Below, in pieces: positions 20,151 to 30,494 of a stretch of DNA of 64,000 nt. The first letter of the stretch is position 1, and every line of letters starts with the position of its first letter. The stretch comes from Emiliania huxleyi CCMP1516 (taxonomy: Eukaryota; Haptophyta; Isochrysidales; Noelaerhabdaceae). The position numbers and the translations under genes are program-made. Location: positions 295,208 to 359,207 of the forward strand of contig NW_005199770.1 in NCBI RefSeq assembly GCF_000372725.1, written 5' to 3'. The notes below the pieces were generated by a model. It was not told the DNA's origin. It saw only the letters and a program-made list of their open reading frames with translations, and searched no databases.

Positions 20151-20735
20151 GTGCGTCCCGGAGCGGTCCCGGACGGGGGCCGCCCAGGGGAGGAAAATGG
20201 AGGACAACGCCGACACCGCTCTGATTCGACTTTTTACTTCAAACAAAGACAGTCGCACGCGCCGCGGCGCGGTGCATGCCACTGTCAGGAGCGGATCCGC
20301 CAGTTAGTCGTGTTCACGCCGGGATCGTGTCCTCCACAACCTGCCCAACCATTCAGGGCGACGAGTAGAAGGCAACTGGCGATCAGAAAAATAATGCAGC
20401 CCCGCGCCGCAAGCGGCGTGGCGTGGAGCGGTTGAGCATCCCTCCGGGGGCCCCTCTGCGCCGGGGAGGCGTTGTTGGAGGCTAGGACGCAAGCGTCCGT
20501 CGCCCTTTTCAAACTCGGGGCCCACTCCGCTACGCACCTACGCTCCGACCCGAATTTGGAGGGCCGAGAAGTTTAAGGTGTTGCTGCGCAAAAGGGTCGG
20601 ACACAGGGCGCAGCTCATGCTAAGAGCTAGAAGGGGAGATAGAGAGAACAATCACCCTGTCCCGTTATTGCGTACACCAACACCACAAAAACCTCTCCCG
20701 GCTCCTCAGTTCTCACTCAGGGGGGTCACAACCAA
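20150..20735. other. No gene seen
   Basis: Unassigned sequence between R1 copy 3 and the TGTAGAG repeat. Short frames only, none with a recognisable motif. Confidence 0.4.
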
Positions 20736-20885
20736 CCTGAGGGAGGATGTAGAGGATGTAGAGTGTAGAGCGCTGTAGAGCTGTAGAGGAGATATAGAGC
20801 GCTCTGGAGCGCTGTAGAGCTGTAGAGCTCTACATCCGCCGCGTGACGAACTGCCTCCGTTGTAGAGCGATGTAGAGGCGCTGAC
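20736..20885. repeat. TGTAGAG-rich repeat, copy 1
   Basis: Dense TGTAGAG/CTCTACA words with local dyad symmetry (GCTGTAGAGCTCTACATCC), then GCCGCGTGACG. The same arrangement occurs at 42790-42945, and in inverted form at about 21640-21768. Confidence 0.75.
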
Positions 20886-20993
20886 CCCCCCCAATGAACA
20901 CACCAGTGAGGGAGGGCGAGACGATCGAGGGGTCCCGTACCATGCGGAATCGACCCTATCAAGTGCTCAAGGCGCTCTACACCGTGAAATCTT

Positions 20994-21075
20994 GGAGCAC
21001 TTGGAGTGCAGTCAGTAACCTCACATCCAGGGCCGGGGAGCTAAGAAGCGCACCCAGCGGGCCGGATGATCGGTA
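20994..21075. repeat. GGAGCACTTGGAGTGCAGTC motif block
   Basis: GGAGCACTTGGAGTGCAGTC, AGTAACCTCACATCCAGGGC, then GCGCACCCAGCGGGCCGGAT. A near copy lies at 6922-7015, and shorter forms at about 22740-22795, 3458-3482, 11766-11787, 22441-22466 and 42325-42345. Confidence 0.6.
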
Positions 21076-21144
21076 TCGGGCTACGAAATCTCTACAACAA
21101 ACTCTACATCATAAGCGGCGAACGAGGCACGGTCGCTCTCCGAC

Positions 21145-21495
21145 ATGAGGCGCGTTGCATTTGCCAGTGCTGCCCTGGCCTTCTGTCTGCCCGCCCAATG
21201 GGTGGCAGGTGCCTCTGCTGCTATGGCATGCCTCACGGCTGCGACTGGCCGGCGCCTCGGCGCGTCAGCTCGGCTCGGCGTAGCGATAGTGGCCAGCGCA
21301 ACTCGCCTGGACTCAACGCTCAGCCAGGAGCTCCCGCACGCGCTGGCGCGAGTCATGGCGCATGCAACGCGTCTGAATGCTCGCCTCGCCTCGCGCAAAT
21401 GCGACCGTCCTCGCAGCCGACAGTCCACACCGCCTGCTAAAGAAGCACCGCGACGAATGCGGCACCGGCGACGCATGGCTAGCTGGTCGTCATGA
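21145..21495 (+). CDS. Small ORF with a signal-peptide-like N-terminus, doubtful
   Basis: 116 codons from ATG 21145. The first 26 residues look like a cleavable leader (MRRVAFASAALAFCLPAQWV followed by AGASA). The rest is Ala/Arg/Leu-rich without a recognised domain and ends in a basic tail. It could be a first exon, or chance in GC-rich sequence between two repeats. Confidence 0.25.
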   Translation: MRRVAFASAALAFCLPAQWVAGASAAMACLTAATGRRLGASARLGVAIVASATRLDSTLSQELPHALARVMAHATRLNARLASRKCDRPRSRQSTPPAKEAPRRMRHRRRMASWSS

Positions 21496-21639
21496 CGCAG
21501 TCATAAGGTGTTTTGTACCGTCAGAGTGACTCTCTGTGTGTCAGGGATAGTCAGGGCCGTCCATCAGAGCTCCAGTAAGCTCGGAGACACCCCATTAGCG
21601 CGGCTAGACCTCTTTGAGTCACTGCCTTCCCGGCGGTTT

Positions 21640-21768
21640 GGCTGTAGACTGGCTGTAGAGCCTCTACAACCAACTCTACAGCAAAATCGCGCTCTACATC
21701 GCTCTACAGGCGACTCACATCGTCCCGCGCCGGATGTAGAGCTCTACAGCTCTACAGCGCTCCATGAT
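21640..21768. repeat. TGTAGAG-rich repeat, copy 2 (inverted)
   Basis: CTCTACA/TGTAGAG words, including GATGTAGAGCTCTACAGCTC, related to copies at 20736-20885 and 42790-42945. Confidence 0.65.
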
Positions 21769-22072
21769 CAGTGGAAAGTGGAGAGGGTGGTATGGGATAG
21801 TAGAGCAGGCGCTTTGTGGGTGGCAGGTATGGGCGGCGGCGTTGGGTTGCCGGCCGAATCGTTAGCGGAGCTCCTCCCTCAAGCTCGATCACGCATGACG
21901 CACGTTGAGTGACAAAGTCGGCGAGCTTTTGAATCAGGTTAGGTTGCCGGAGCACCTCCAACTCCTCCTCTGAATCAGACACGACAACGTCGACTGCGGC
22001 CTCCTCCTCCCATTCGTCGACTGCGCCCTCCTCCTCCTCTCCTCCAAGTCGCCGACTGCGCCCTCCTCCTCC
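21752..22072 (-). pseudogene. Acidic protein remnant with a frameshift
   Basis: A - strand frame reads VVSDSEEELEVLRQPNLIQK then LADFVTQRASCVIELEGGAP. Its upstream acidic part (DEWEEEAAVDVV) can only be joined to the nearby ATG at about 22072 by a shift inside a GGAGGAGGAG run. This may be the N-terminal end of a decayed mobile-element protein. No domain recognised. Confidence 0.25.
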
Positions 22073-22801
22073 ATGGGCTCGATCTGATTCCGCAGCGGGT
22101 CGTCCCCCGCGGCGGTGCTGCGCGGGAGGCGGCCGCGGGCACGCTGGGCTCGATCAGCGGCTTTCCCTCAAGTTGCGCAGAAAACACGGATTTGGCGGAC
22201 GTTCTTGGCTTCAATTTTACGGAATTTTACGGAAGTCTTGGCACCAGCTGAAGGCTTGCCCCCGTCGAGATCACATGGTTTCGCCACGGTATCCTTTTTT
22301 GCTATTTGTTTGTGTGGGGGTATGGCCGATTTGTCAATGGTACCGCGTCTGCGACGCGGGCGCCTTGCGGGCAGAGCCCTTAGCCACCCTTTACATCTTG
22401 CGCGGTCATAAAGGGCGCGGGCCCTGGGCGTGCGTTTGCTGACCGCACTCCAAGTGCTCCAAGTGCGCGCTGGCACGGACACAGATACACCACGCCAGCC
22501 GCCGCCTATGTGCTATAAGCGACTGCGAGGGCGGCGAGGCACTTTGCTCCCGAGTCCCGTGCACTCGACCGCCCGCCCTCGCCCCGCAGGCAAGCTCGAT
22601 ATTGTCGTGTTAGCCGTGAGCTGTGAAGGTCGGCCTGTAGCGATACCAGCTGAGTAGGAGCGCCGACGTCCTTCCTCCGGCTGGCGTAGCGATGCTCGCC
22701 GCCGGAGGACGGTTGAGGCGGTCGCGGCGCTCCAACGGCACTTGGAGCAAGTGCAAGTGCAGTGCAGTCGGTAACCTCACATCCAGGGCCGAGGCGGCGA
22801 A

Positions 22802-22810
22802 AATTCTTTT
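22802..22810 (+). promoter_or_regulatory. AATTCTTTT box upstream of the coiled-coil/PDZ gene
   Basis: AAAATTCTTTTC about 50 bp before ATG 22859, preceded at 22740-22795 by a short form of the GGAGCACTTGGAGTGC motif block. The combination of the two motifs 5' of a gene is also seen at 3391-3482 for the transporter. Confidence 0.4.
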
Positions 22811-22858
22811 CTTTTTCGGACCGGTGCACGGCGGCTTGAGAATCGCACACTGGATAAA

Positions 22859-25800
22859 ATGGCCGAGACGCTAGACTCGAGCGAGGCGGCCCGGGCGAGC
22901 GACGCCAGCGAGACCAGCAGCGAGGCGAGCAGCCAACTTAGCGAGGCCACGCTCAGCAACGCCGCGAGTCGCGTGGCGCCACCGGCTGCGGCGCCATCGC
23001 CCGAGGCCTTCCTGTTCCGCTCGCGGGAGGAGCAGATCAAGATCATGGCGGCGGCGGAGGCGCGCATGCAGGTGCACGCCGAGCTCGCGCGCGAGCGGGC
23101 AAACGCCGCCGAGGAGCAGAGACGCGCAGTGCGCGACGCTCAGGCGCAGGCGCAGGCGCAGGCGCTCGAGCGGCAGGCGGCGGCGGTGGCGGCGGCAGAG
23201 AAGCAGTTTGGCGCCGCGCTTTTCAAGGAGCGCGCCGAGAGGGCGGCGCTGGAGGAGCGGGCGTGCGCGGCGGAGTCAGAGCTGGCGGGACTGCGCAACA
23301 AGTTTCCCCTCGTGAGGGACGGCGCTCTCAAAAGCGAAAACAAGCGCGAGCTGATGGAGGCGGTAGGCCTTAACTTTGGGTTTGGGCCCGGCTGCGGAGG
23401 AGGCAGCGACGAGGCGGCTCAGGGGGGCGGCGGCGGCGGAGGGGAGGGCGGCGGCCTCCTGGTCTCCATCGTCGACCGCCGGACCGTCGACGAGGCAGCC
23501 GAGCGCCTCCTCGTCGCCGTGGCGGCAGTGGCGAAGCGCGAGGCGAGCGCCAGATCTCCCGAGATCTCCGAGGTCTCCCGAGGTCACGGCACCCGAGGTC
23601 ACCCGCGGCTGCCGTCCACATCAGGCGGTCGAGCGCGAGCGGGCCGCCATCGAGCGCGCCGCGCACGTCGCCGGCAGGCGCACGCCACACCTCGGCCACA
23701 CCTCGGCCACACCTCGGCCCGTTCGCACATCTCGGCCGGCCTCGCAGCCACACCTCGGCATCACACCTCGGCCGCACCTCGGCCGCACCTCGGCCGCACC
23801 CTCGGCCTCACACCTCGGCGTGTCCTTGCGGCAGGCGGGCGGCGCGAGGCCGCGTTGCCGCCGCGGCGGCGCTGGCGGCGGCGACGGCTGCTGCGCGGCG
23901 GGCTGCGAGGGCGCCGAGCATCACGGAGCCCGGCGGGCCGGCGGGTGGGGTGGAGGTGCCGGACACGGCGTTGGACGGCCGGTCGCGGGAAATGTGCCGG
24001 GACATGTCGTGGGAGGAGCGTGCGGCGGCTGCTGACGCGCTGCTCGACGCGGAGGAGGCGGCGCGCGCCCTGGCGGCGGACGCGATGCTCGACGCGGACT
24101 CGGAGGTCGGCCTCTCCCCCGACGCCGAGTCGGTCTTCGGCCTGCCCCCCGCCTCGGACGTGATGACCGTCCACCTCCCCGCCCGCCACGCCCCCCCCCG
24201 CCCCGCACCCGCCGCCTCTCGCGCGCCGCCCGCCAAAGACAACTCCAAAGACGACTCCGAGGTGTCGCTCGCGATGCTCTCAGGGAGGATCGCACAGATC
24301 CTCGGCCAGCAGTCCCCCTCGACCGCCCCGCCGCCCCTCGGCCACCGCCCCTCGGCCACCGTGCTGCCAAGCCCGCCGCTGGACCGGCGTCCGGCGACCG
24401 CAAACCACGCCGCAAAGAGCGCTCTGGAGGAGGCGGAGGCGGAGGCGGAGGCGGAGGCGGAGGCGGAGGCAGCGGAAGCGGCGCCACCTCCAGACTTGGG
24501 CGAGGCCGCCTCCTGGCTCGCTGCCGTCAGCTCGGGGGCCGAGGCGGGGGCCGCCTGCCCTCCGGAGGGAGATCAGGCGCCGAGGTTGATCCGAGATTGC
24601 AATCTCGCGTAGGCGGGAGAGCCGCCCGCCGGGTGGGGTGGGCTGGCGGTGTTTCGGCAGGTGGCGAGGCGGCTGTGGCGGCGAGACTACGGCGAGGGGG
24701 AGGGAGAGGAGGGCGAGGAGGGCGAGGAGGGCAAGGGCGAGGGCGAGGGCGGGTTGGCTGCTTCGCTCGAGCTGGAGGCGCTGCTGCTCGCGGCGGAGCA
24801 GGCGGAGCTGGGGAGGATGGTCGAGGCGGGGGGGGAGGAGGCGCGCGAGCAGAGGAGGCGGGCGGCGGAGCGGCTGAGAGCGGCAGTGATGCGATGCCAT
24901 GGCGATATAGGCGGCGGGCGGCGGCGGGCCATCGCCCGGCGGCGGAGTGGGGGGGAGGCGTCACGACGGTGAGCTGTCCGCTGCTCCTCAGCCTGCCCTC
25001 CCCCTTCCGGCCGCGTCGCCTCGCGAGCCGCCGCCGGGAGGGGAGAGGCCCAGGGCTGGGGCGGCGCGGCACGGGCTTCCCGAGCAGGAGGGGAGATGAA
25101 GCCGAGACGTAGCCGAGACGCAGCCGAGATGCAGCCGAGGCGTGTAGCCGAGTTGCAGCAGGGGGGAGGGGAGGCGGGGGCCTGGTTCCTGCCCCCCCGA
25201 GCCGACCGAGAGGCCTCTCGCCGACAGGAGCGGGCGAAGAACACAAAGTCGCGCGCCCGCGGAGAGGGTGGCGCGGGGAGCGGCGGCCGCGGCGGCGGCG
25301 ACAAGCGGTGCGGTGCGGCGCTGCCGCATGGCGATGGCTCGAGGGGCACGACGCAGCAGCTGCTGCCGCGCGAGTACGAGGTCGAGCTGACCGTGCGGTG
25401 CGGCACGTGCACTGTCTCGCCGCCCGCCCGCCCGCGCGTCCTCTGCTCTCCCCCTCACCTCTCGCCCGCCCGTGCCCCGCCGCCGGAGCGTGCAGAGGGA
25501 CGTTACCCCCCCCCCCCCCCCTCCCTCAGGCGTGACCGCGCCGGCAAGCTCGGAGTGGCGATCGCGCACGCGGAGCGGTCGCAGCCTCCCCGGGTGGACA
25601 AGGCGAGGGGCACTGCCTCTCGGGCCGTCTCGGATCACGATGCATCTCGGCTAGATCTCGGACCATCTCGGGCCGTCTCGGGCCGCGTCTCGGACCATCT
25701 CGGGGGCCATTCGGGGCTAAGCGCCTGTGGGTGCATATGGACAAGGTGAGCGAGGCGGGCGCAGCTCACGCGTGCGGCTTGCGCGCGGGCGACGAGAAGA

Positions 25801-26050
25801 GCGTCGGTGTCGGTGCGGTGGCGTGGGCCGCGCCTCTTCACGGAGGCACCGCGTGCGAGTAGGCGACGAGATCGTCGGCATCGACGGGCGGCGGCTCGGC
25901 GCATCCGAGTACCGGAGGGCGGCGGAGCTGCTCCCGCCGGGCCCCGCCCCGTTCTTGCTCCTCGTCCGGCGACGCTACGAGGCGACCCCGGGCGACTCGC
26001 GAGAGGCGGCCGCACCGCCGCCGCACCCCTTGCACCAGGAGCTCGACTGA
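22859..26050 (+). CDS. Coiled-coil protein with C-terminal PDZ domain, multi-exon
   Basis: ATG 22859 opens an acidic Ser/Ala N-terminus. A long coiled coil follows (SREEQIKIMAAAEARMQVHA onward), then glycine-rich sequence and VSIVDRRTVDEAAERLLVAV. A GC-AG intron (CGCGAG|GC to CATCAG|GCGGTCGAG, about 23550-23629) and further introns full of CTCGG repeats follow. Middle exons are acidic and low-complexity. The last exons rebuild a split PDZ fold: YEVELTV, GKLGVAI, LWVHMDKVSEAGAAHACGLR, AGDEIVGIDGRRL and PFLLLVRR, with the stop at 26050. Intron 25789-25862 is certain by frame and has GCGACGAG at both ends. PDZ domains bind C-terminal peptides, so this is probably a scaffold protein. Middle exon limits are uncertain. 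Confidence 0.7.
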
Positions 26051-27083
26051 GCGGCATTCTGGCAAGAAACCACGCCGCAGCGTTTGGACGGCAGATTTTG
26101 TGGAAGCGGCGCCACGAGCTCAACGGGAGGGCGGGCGCGCAGCGAGCTCGTGGCGCCGCGCAGCGAGGGCAAACGTGCGCTCGATGAGAATAAGCCGGCC
26201 ACATGCCGCTGTGATTTGTCGGGAGCGACGGGAATAGAGCTCTATAGGGTGTGACACGAGTGAGGCAGGGAGCGGAGTGCGGGGAGAGAGCGCAAAACGG
26301 GTGCGAGGTAGGTTGAAGGTTGTACAACACGGGGGAACGGGAAGGACCGTGAGTTGACGGAAATCGGAGGACGCGACCCACTTCGCCACAGACGGTCCCG
26401 CGCCTCGCCGCTATGACGGGGACACACCCCGCACCGTCCGCTGTGTCCCCCGTCTTTGTCCGGAGTGAAAAGTCCAACGCGCTCGTCGGTGACGGTGTCC
26501 TCCAACCTGCGCCACGGCCACGCTCGGCCGTCGGCGAACCTCGACAGCGCCTTCGGTGGCATGCAGCTCTTTGCGCCTGAAGCCTGGAGTGAAGCTCCTC
26601 TGCTGCTCACACACTCTGCACAGATGGCACAGCCCACTGTGCGGCTGCCACAGCTGTCACAGCGATGGGCTCGCCCTCACTGGCCCTCAGTCACTTGTGC
26701 TGCGGCTTGTGTGAGCGACACTGCGCGGCGACTGCCGGCACACTGTGAGACCAATGGGTGTGAGGTAAAACCACGCTACCAGCGCTTGGTCACATCGGCC
26801 CTGAGGTCAGATTCTTCTACTCTGTTGATGGTAACACTTGTCTACTCGCTGGAGCCGAGCAGGAGGGCTTGGCGCACAACCCCTGTGCAACTGAGTGGCC
26901 AAGCCGTAGAGCGCATCTCCGGGGCTGCGGCTCTATCAAGACGATAGCACGACCGCCCCCCCTCGTGCGGCATGCGCGCGGCGCGCGCAAAGGGCAGAGC
27001 TCATCTCAAAAGCTCAATACGAACACACCGCTCTTATACTCGTTTATTCACGAGGCGACCCCAGGGAACCGTGGGCTTCGCGA
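26051..27083. other. No confident gene
   Basis: Open frames run on both strands around 26242-26947 but show no recognised domain or plausible splice chain. The + strand frame from 26456 to 26947 is the longest. Possible unannotated gene or decayed sequence. Confidence 0.4.
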
Positions 27084-27212
27084 GGGCCTTCTAGGCCCGC
27101 GGGCAGTCTCCCCCCATCCCCAGGGCCTCCAGGGCTCGCACCTCAACCTCTCACAGACCAGCGCATAGCGCCATCCGACGTATTTTCTTCTCATAACACG
27201 AAGGCTGTGAAC
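27084..27212 (-). repeat. Long inverted repeat, left arm
   Basis: About 130 bp matching 30495-30622 in inverted orientation (GTTCACAGCCTT, GAGAAGAAAATACGTC, GTCTGTGAGAGGTTGAGGTG, GGAGGCCCTGGGGATGG, GGGCCTAGAAGGCCC on the - strand). The two arms bound a 3.5-kb segment with two genes. Confidence 0.8.
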
Positions 27213-27236
27213 AAACAGCGAAGAAGACGCCTGCGA

Positions 27237-27582
27237 GCCGTCTTTTACCAGGTTGCAACCCTAGTTTCGCACTGTGCTGTGAACGCTGCTGGTTGGCGTC
27301 GGTTGCGCAGCACCCCGTCCCCATCCAGGTTGTTGGTTGCTGCCCCAGGTCCCGCACCATGTAGGTGCAATGCCCCGTTCTCTGGAACTGGATCATGCTG
27401 CGGGCGGCGTTGACGTTCACAGCCAATTCACGTATTTGGCCCCAGCTCTTCGGCTCGCTCCGCTCGCCGGTGAGTTGGTTGGTTGCTGGCAGCACCCCAG
27501 CACCTGGGGGTCCTGAGCTGTTGGTTGCCGCTCGATTCACAGCACAGTGCAAAACTGGGTTGCAACCTCGTAAAAAGACGGC
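27237..27582. mobile_element. MITE-like element with 47-bp terminal inverted repeats
   Basis: Left end 27237-27283 and right end 27536-27582 are near-perfect inverted repeats (start GCCGTCTTTTACCAGGTTGC, end CACTGTGCTGTGAA). The 346-bp unit has no long conserved frame. I do not see an obvious target-site duplication at the outer edges. It is nested inside the larger inverted-repeat segment. Confidence 0.7.
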
Positions 27583-27710
27583 GGGCTCTTGATACTAGTA
27601 CGAACAACTCGACACACATACGGTGTCGTTGGGCTCAATTGAACTCTTTAGCCGCAGCCCTCGATTGTCGGCTGCGTTGCCACTTTCGTGCTAAAGCCGG
27701 CCAATCATCC

Positions 27711-28846
27711 ATGGACCTCCAGTCGCTGATAAGCCAGCGGTGCGACGATGCTGCCGTGCTCGCGCGGATCGTATCGCACGGCCGCGAGGTACGGACCTAC
27801 GACGAAGACATCGACCTGCCGCTCCACAAGGCGATGCTGTGCCGCTCATCCGACGTCGTCATTCTCGCTCTGCTCGAGAGCTTCCCGGATGCCGCGTCCC
27901 AGCGCGACTCGGGCGATCGCCTGCCGCTGCAGCGCGCTGCCATGACCGGCCGATCTTGCGCCCTCGTCGAGGACATACTCCGCCGCTTCCCGCAGGCGGC
28001 AGACGTGCCATGCCACGATCGCGAGTATACGGCGTGCCACTATGCCGCCGAGTATGGCGCGACCGATGTTTTGGAGATGCTGCTGCGCGCGTCGCCAACA
28101 GCAGCAGATATGGTCGACGAGCGCGACATGCCATCCTCGCCAGGCGGTCGCACACCCCTCCATCTCGTGGCGGCTCAGCATGCGCGCCACGGCGGCGCGG
28201 CGGAGTCGGCGGTGGCGAGTCTGCTGCGCGCCTGCCCGGCGGCGGCGCGGGTGCGGGACGGGGCGGGCGATCTCGCGCTTGACCTCGCGGTCGAGGCTGC
28301 GGCGCCCGACGGGCTGGTCGCCCTCCTCCTCGCCGCGGACATGCCGATCCACCGCGGCAGCGGCGAGCGCGACGCGGAGAGCGAGCACTCCTGGGCAGCC
28401 TCTGGCGCGGACCCGCGCTGCGCGGCTTCGCGCCGCCTGGTCCTTCGGCCAGCGGGCGAGGGCGGGTGCGGCTTCGACGCGCACGCCGCGCTGCTGACGA
28501 GCGGCGACTTTTGCGCGCGCCTGGAGGTGCCAGGACACTCCCGACACACTTGTGAGACACCTCCGGACACACTTCCGAGCACTACCGCACCTCGACAGAG
28601 TGTCATCGAGTCTACCACAAAGTACCCGCCCTCCGATAGCAATCATGCCACGCGTCTTCCCCCTCTCGCTTCCAGGCGGAGCGGTGCGACGCGGCGATGG
28701 CGCATCGGAGCGAGGCGATGGCGCGGGAGGCCGCCGCCGAGGCACAGCGCCGCCGCGTGCTGGTCCGCGCCACCCTGCTGGCCGCGACCTTCGGCGTTTG
28801 CGCAGCGTGCAGCGCCGCTTGGGGGGGCGCCGAGCCCGAGGAATAG
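27711..28846 (+). CDS. Ankyrin-repeat protein with a C-terminal membrane anchor, about 328 aa
   Basis: Exon 1 runs from ATG 27711 to 28526 and exon 2 from 28676 to the stop at 28846. The intron (GGAG|GTGCC to TCCAG|GCG) contains ACACTTCCGAG-type repeats. Residues 30-220 form about five ankyrin-like units of the protist type: DLPLHKAMLCRSSDVVILAL, GDRLPLQRAA, YTACHYAAEYGATDVLEMLL, GRTPLHLVAAQHARHGGA, DLALDLAVEAAAPDGLVALL. Exon 2 gives a charged helix, then a hydrophobic segment (LVRATLLAATFGVCAACSAA) five to ten residues before the end, suggesting a tail anchor. Ankyrin repeats bind proteins; the partner is unknown. Confidence 0.75.
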
Positions 28847-29105
28847 AGCGACGTGTGAGCGCTGACGTTGATCGTTGTCAGCGCCCAGCTGTATCTTTGC
28901 ACTTTGGCGTTTGAGTGTATTAGTTTTTAGTATTGCCAATAGGCAATAGCTCCTATTGCCCTCCTCAACCACTGCTAGCAACGAGACTCACCCTCACCGC
29001 GCTCCGCGGGGGGCACATTCCACCACGCGCTGGCAGTTCGGCCCCTCCCCCGGCATTGGAACGGGGGGATGCTGTGGACACGACACCTCACTGCGCGTGC
29101 GCAGC

Positions 29106-30200
29106 TCACAGGACTCTCACCCTCCCCACGTCAAACACGATCGTCCCTCTCTCCTGTGCTGCTGCCTCCCGCGCTCCGCTCCCGCGCTCCGCCGCTTCTG
29201 CCGCCGCGACCGCCGCAGCAACCCGCGACGCGACGCGCGAGCGAGCAGCGACGCGGCGCGCCTCGGCCAAGTCCAGGTCTTCTGGCGCCGCCCGCTGTGG
29301 CCGCTGAAGCGCGTCGACGGCGGCGGCCAGGGCATGGAGCGCGGCGAGGGCGGCGAGGGACAGGGGCAGCGGTGTGGGGACGTGCCGGGCCTCCTCCGGC
29401 TCCGCCGCGAGGCGCCTCCGAGCCTCCTCCTCCGAGACACCTCCGAGGGCGTCGGTGCACTCGGCGCAGCCCCAGACTCGCGCCAGCAACGTGCGCGGCG
29501 GCTCGAGAGCGCGGCGGAGTGACGCCCACTGCGGAGCAGCGGCCGCGTCTTCGGCGCAGCTGCGTGACGCGGCCGCGAAGCGAGAGAGCGAGCTGAGGTC
29601 GAGAAGCCGCAGGCAGCGCGCCTGCAGCGCCGGAGGCATCGCGGACCAGATAGAGGCGGTGGGAGCGCGGTCGAGCCAGAGGATGAGGTTGCACCGCTCA
29701 CCGCAGCTCAGAGGCACAGCGCTGTGGCGGGCGGCGCCAGCGTGCAGAATCGCGCCGCCGAGCTCGTGCCCGACGGAGTGGCTCGCGTCGGCCCGCTCGG
29801 ACGGGTGGAACGCGAGGTCGCCGCCCGCAAAGTCAGCCGCGGGCGTGAGCGCGACGTTGACTGTGAAGGCGCACGGGTCGCGGTGCGCGGCGTGACCGTC
29901 GCCCTCGCCGCTGTACCGGACGCAGAAAGCGCGCTGCAGCCGGAGCTCGGCGTGATACGCGCTGACGGCACGTAGCCGCTCGACTACCCGCTGCGCCGTC
30001 GGGAGGTGCGCTCCGCCGTCGAGCGTCTCGAGCGGCAGGTGGCGGTGGTCCACGTCGGCAGGCGCCGAGCGCACTGCGGAGAGAATCAGCTCGCACGCAG
30101 ACGGAGAGAGCACGTCGCTCGCGGCCCACGCCTCGAGATGGCCGCCGAGGAGGCGCGAAAGGGAGATTGGTGGCGGCGGCGACGCCTCAGGCGGAGGCAT
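29106..30200 (-). CDS. 2-oxoglutarate/Fe(II) dioxygenase (prolyl-4-hydroxylase type) with an F-box-like region
   Basis: A single 364-codon exon from ATG 30200. Residues 95-170 carry the P4H-type double-stranded helix: RYSGEGDGHAAHRDPCAFTV (HxD iron ligands), FAGGDLAFHP, then GGAILHAGAARHSAVPLSCG with the distal His and a basic residue position before NLILWL. Such enzymes hydroxylate Pro or Lys using 2OG, Fe(II) and O2. Right after the catalytic domain, about residues 185-215 (MPPALQARCLRLLDLSSLSR, FAAASRSC) resemble an F-box, which would recruit SCF ubiquitin ligase. The C-terminus is Ala/Arg/Glu-rich helix. No signal peptide is seen, so a cytosolic or nuclear role is more likely than ER collagen-type hydroxylation. 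Confidence 0.7.
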   Translation of the reverse strand: MPPPEASPPPPISLSRLLGGHLEAWAASDVLSPSACELILSAVRSAPADVDHRHLPLETLDGGAHLPTAQRVVERLRAVSAYHAELRLQRAFCVRYSGEGDGHAAHRDPCAFTVNVALTPAADFAGGDLAFHPSERADASHSVGHELGGAILHAGAARHSAVPLSCGERCNLILWLDRAPTASIWSAMPPALQARCLRLLDLSSLSRFAAASRSCAEDAAAAPQWASLRRALEPPRTLLARVWGCAECTDALGGVSEEEARRRLAAEPEEARHVPTPLPLSLAALAALHALAAAVDALQRPQRAAPEDLDLAEARRVAARSRVASRVAAAVAAAEAAERGSGAREAAAQERGTIVFDVGRVRVL

Positions 30201-30494
30201 GGGAGCTGGCGCGGAGCGATTTTCTTATTTTAGGTGGAGTCGTTTCGCCAAGCTCACACAAATTCAGTGGTCGGAAGCGGCGAGTCTCAATTCCAGGGGT
30301 CGTTGTGGCGGGCCACCCTGTCCAGAGCCCGGGAGGTGGATCGACAAGTCGGGAGAGAGTCGGGAGAGACAAGTCGTATCCAGCAGCCTCCCGGGATGGG
30401 GTCTTTCGACCGAGTCTGATTTCGCCTCGCCGCCTCCCGATGGTGGTAAGGCAGGAGCCAAACATTATTTAGGGAACGTTGGTTCGCTTGCTCT

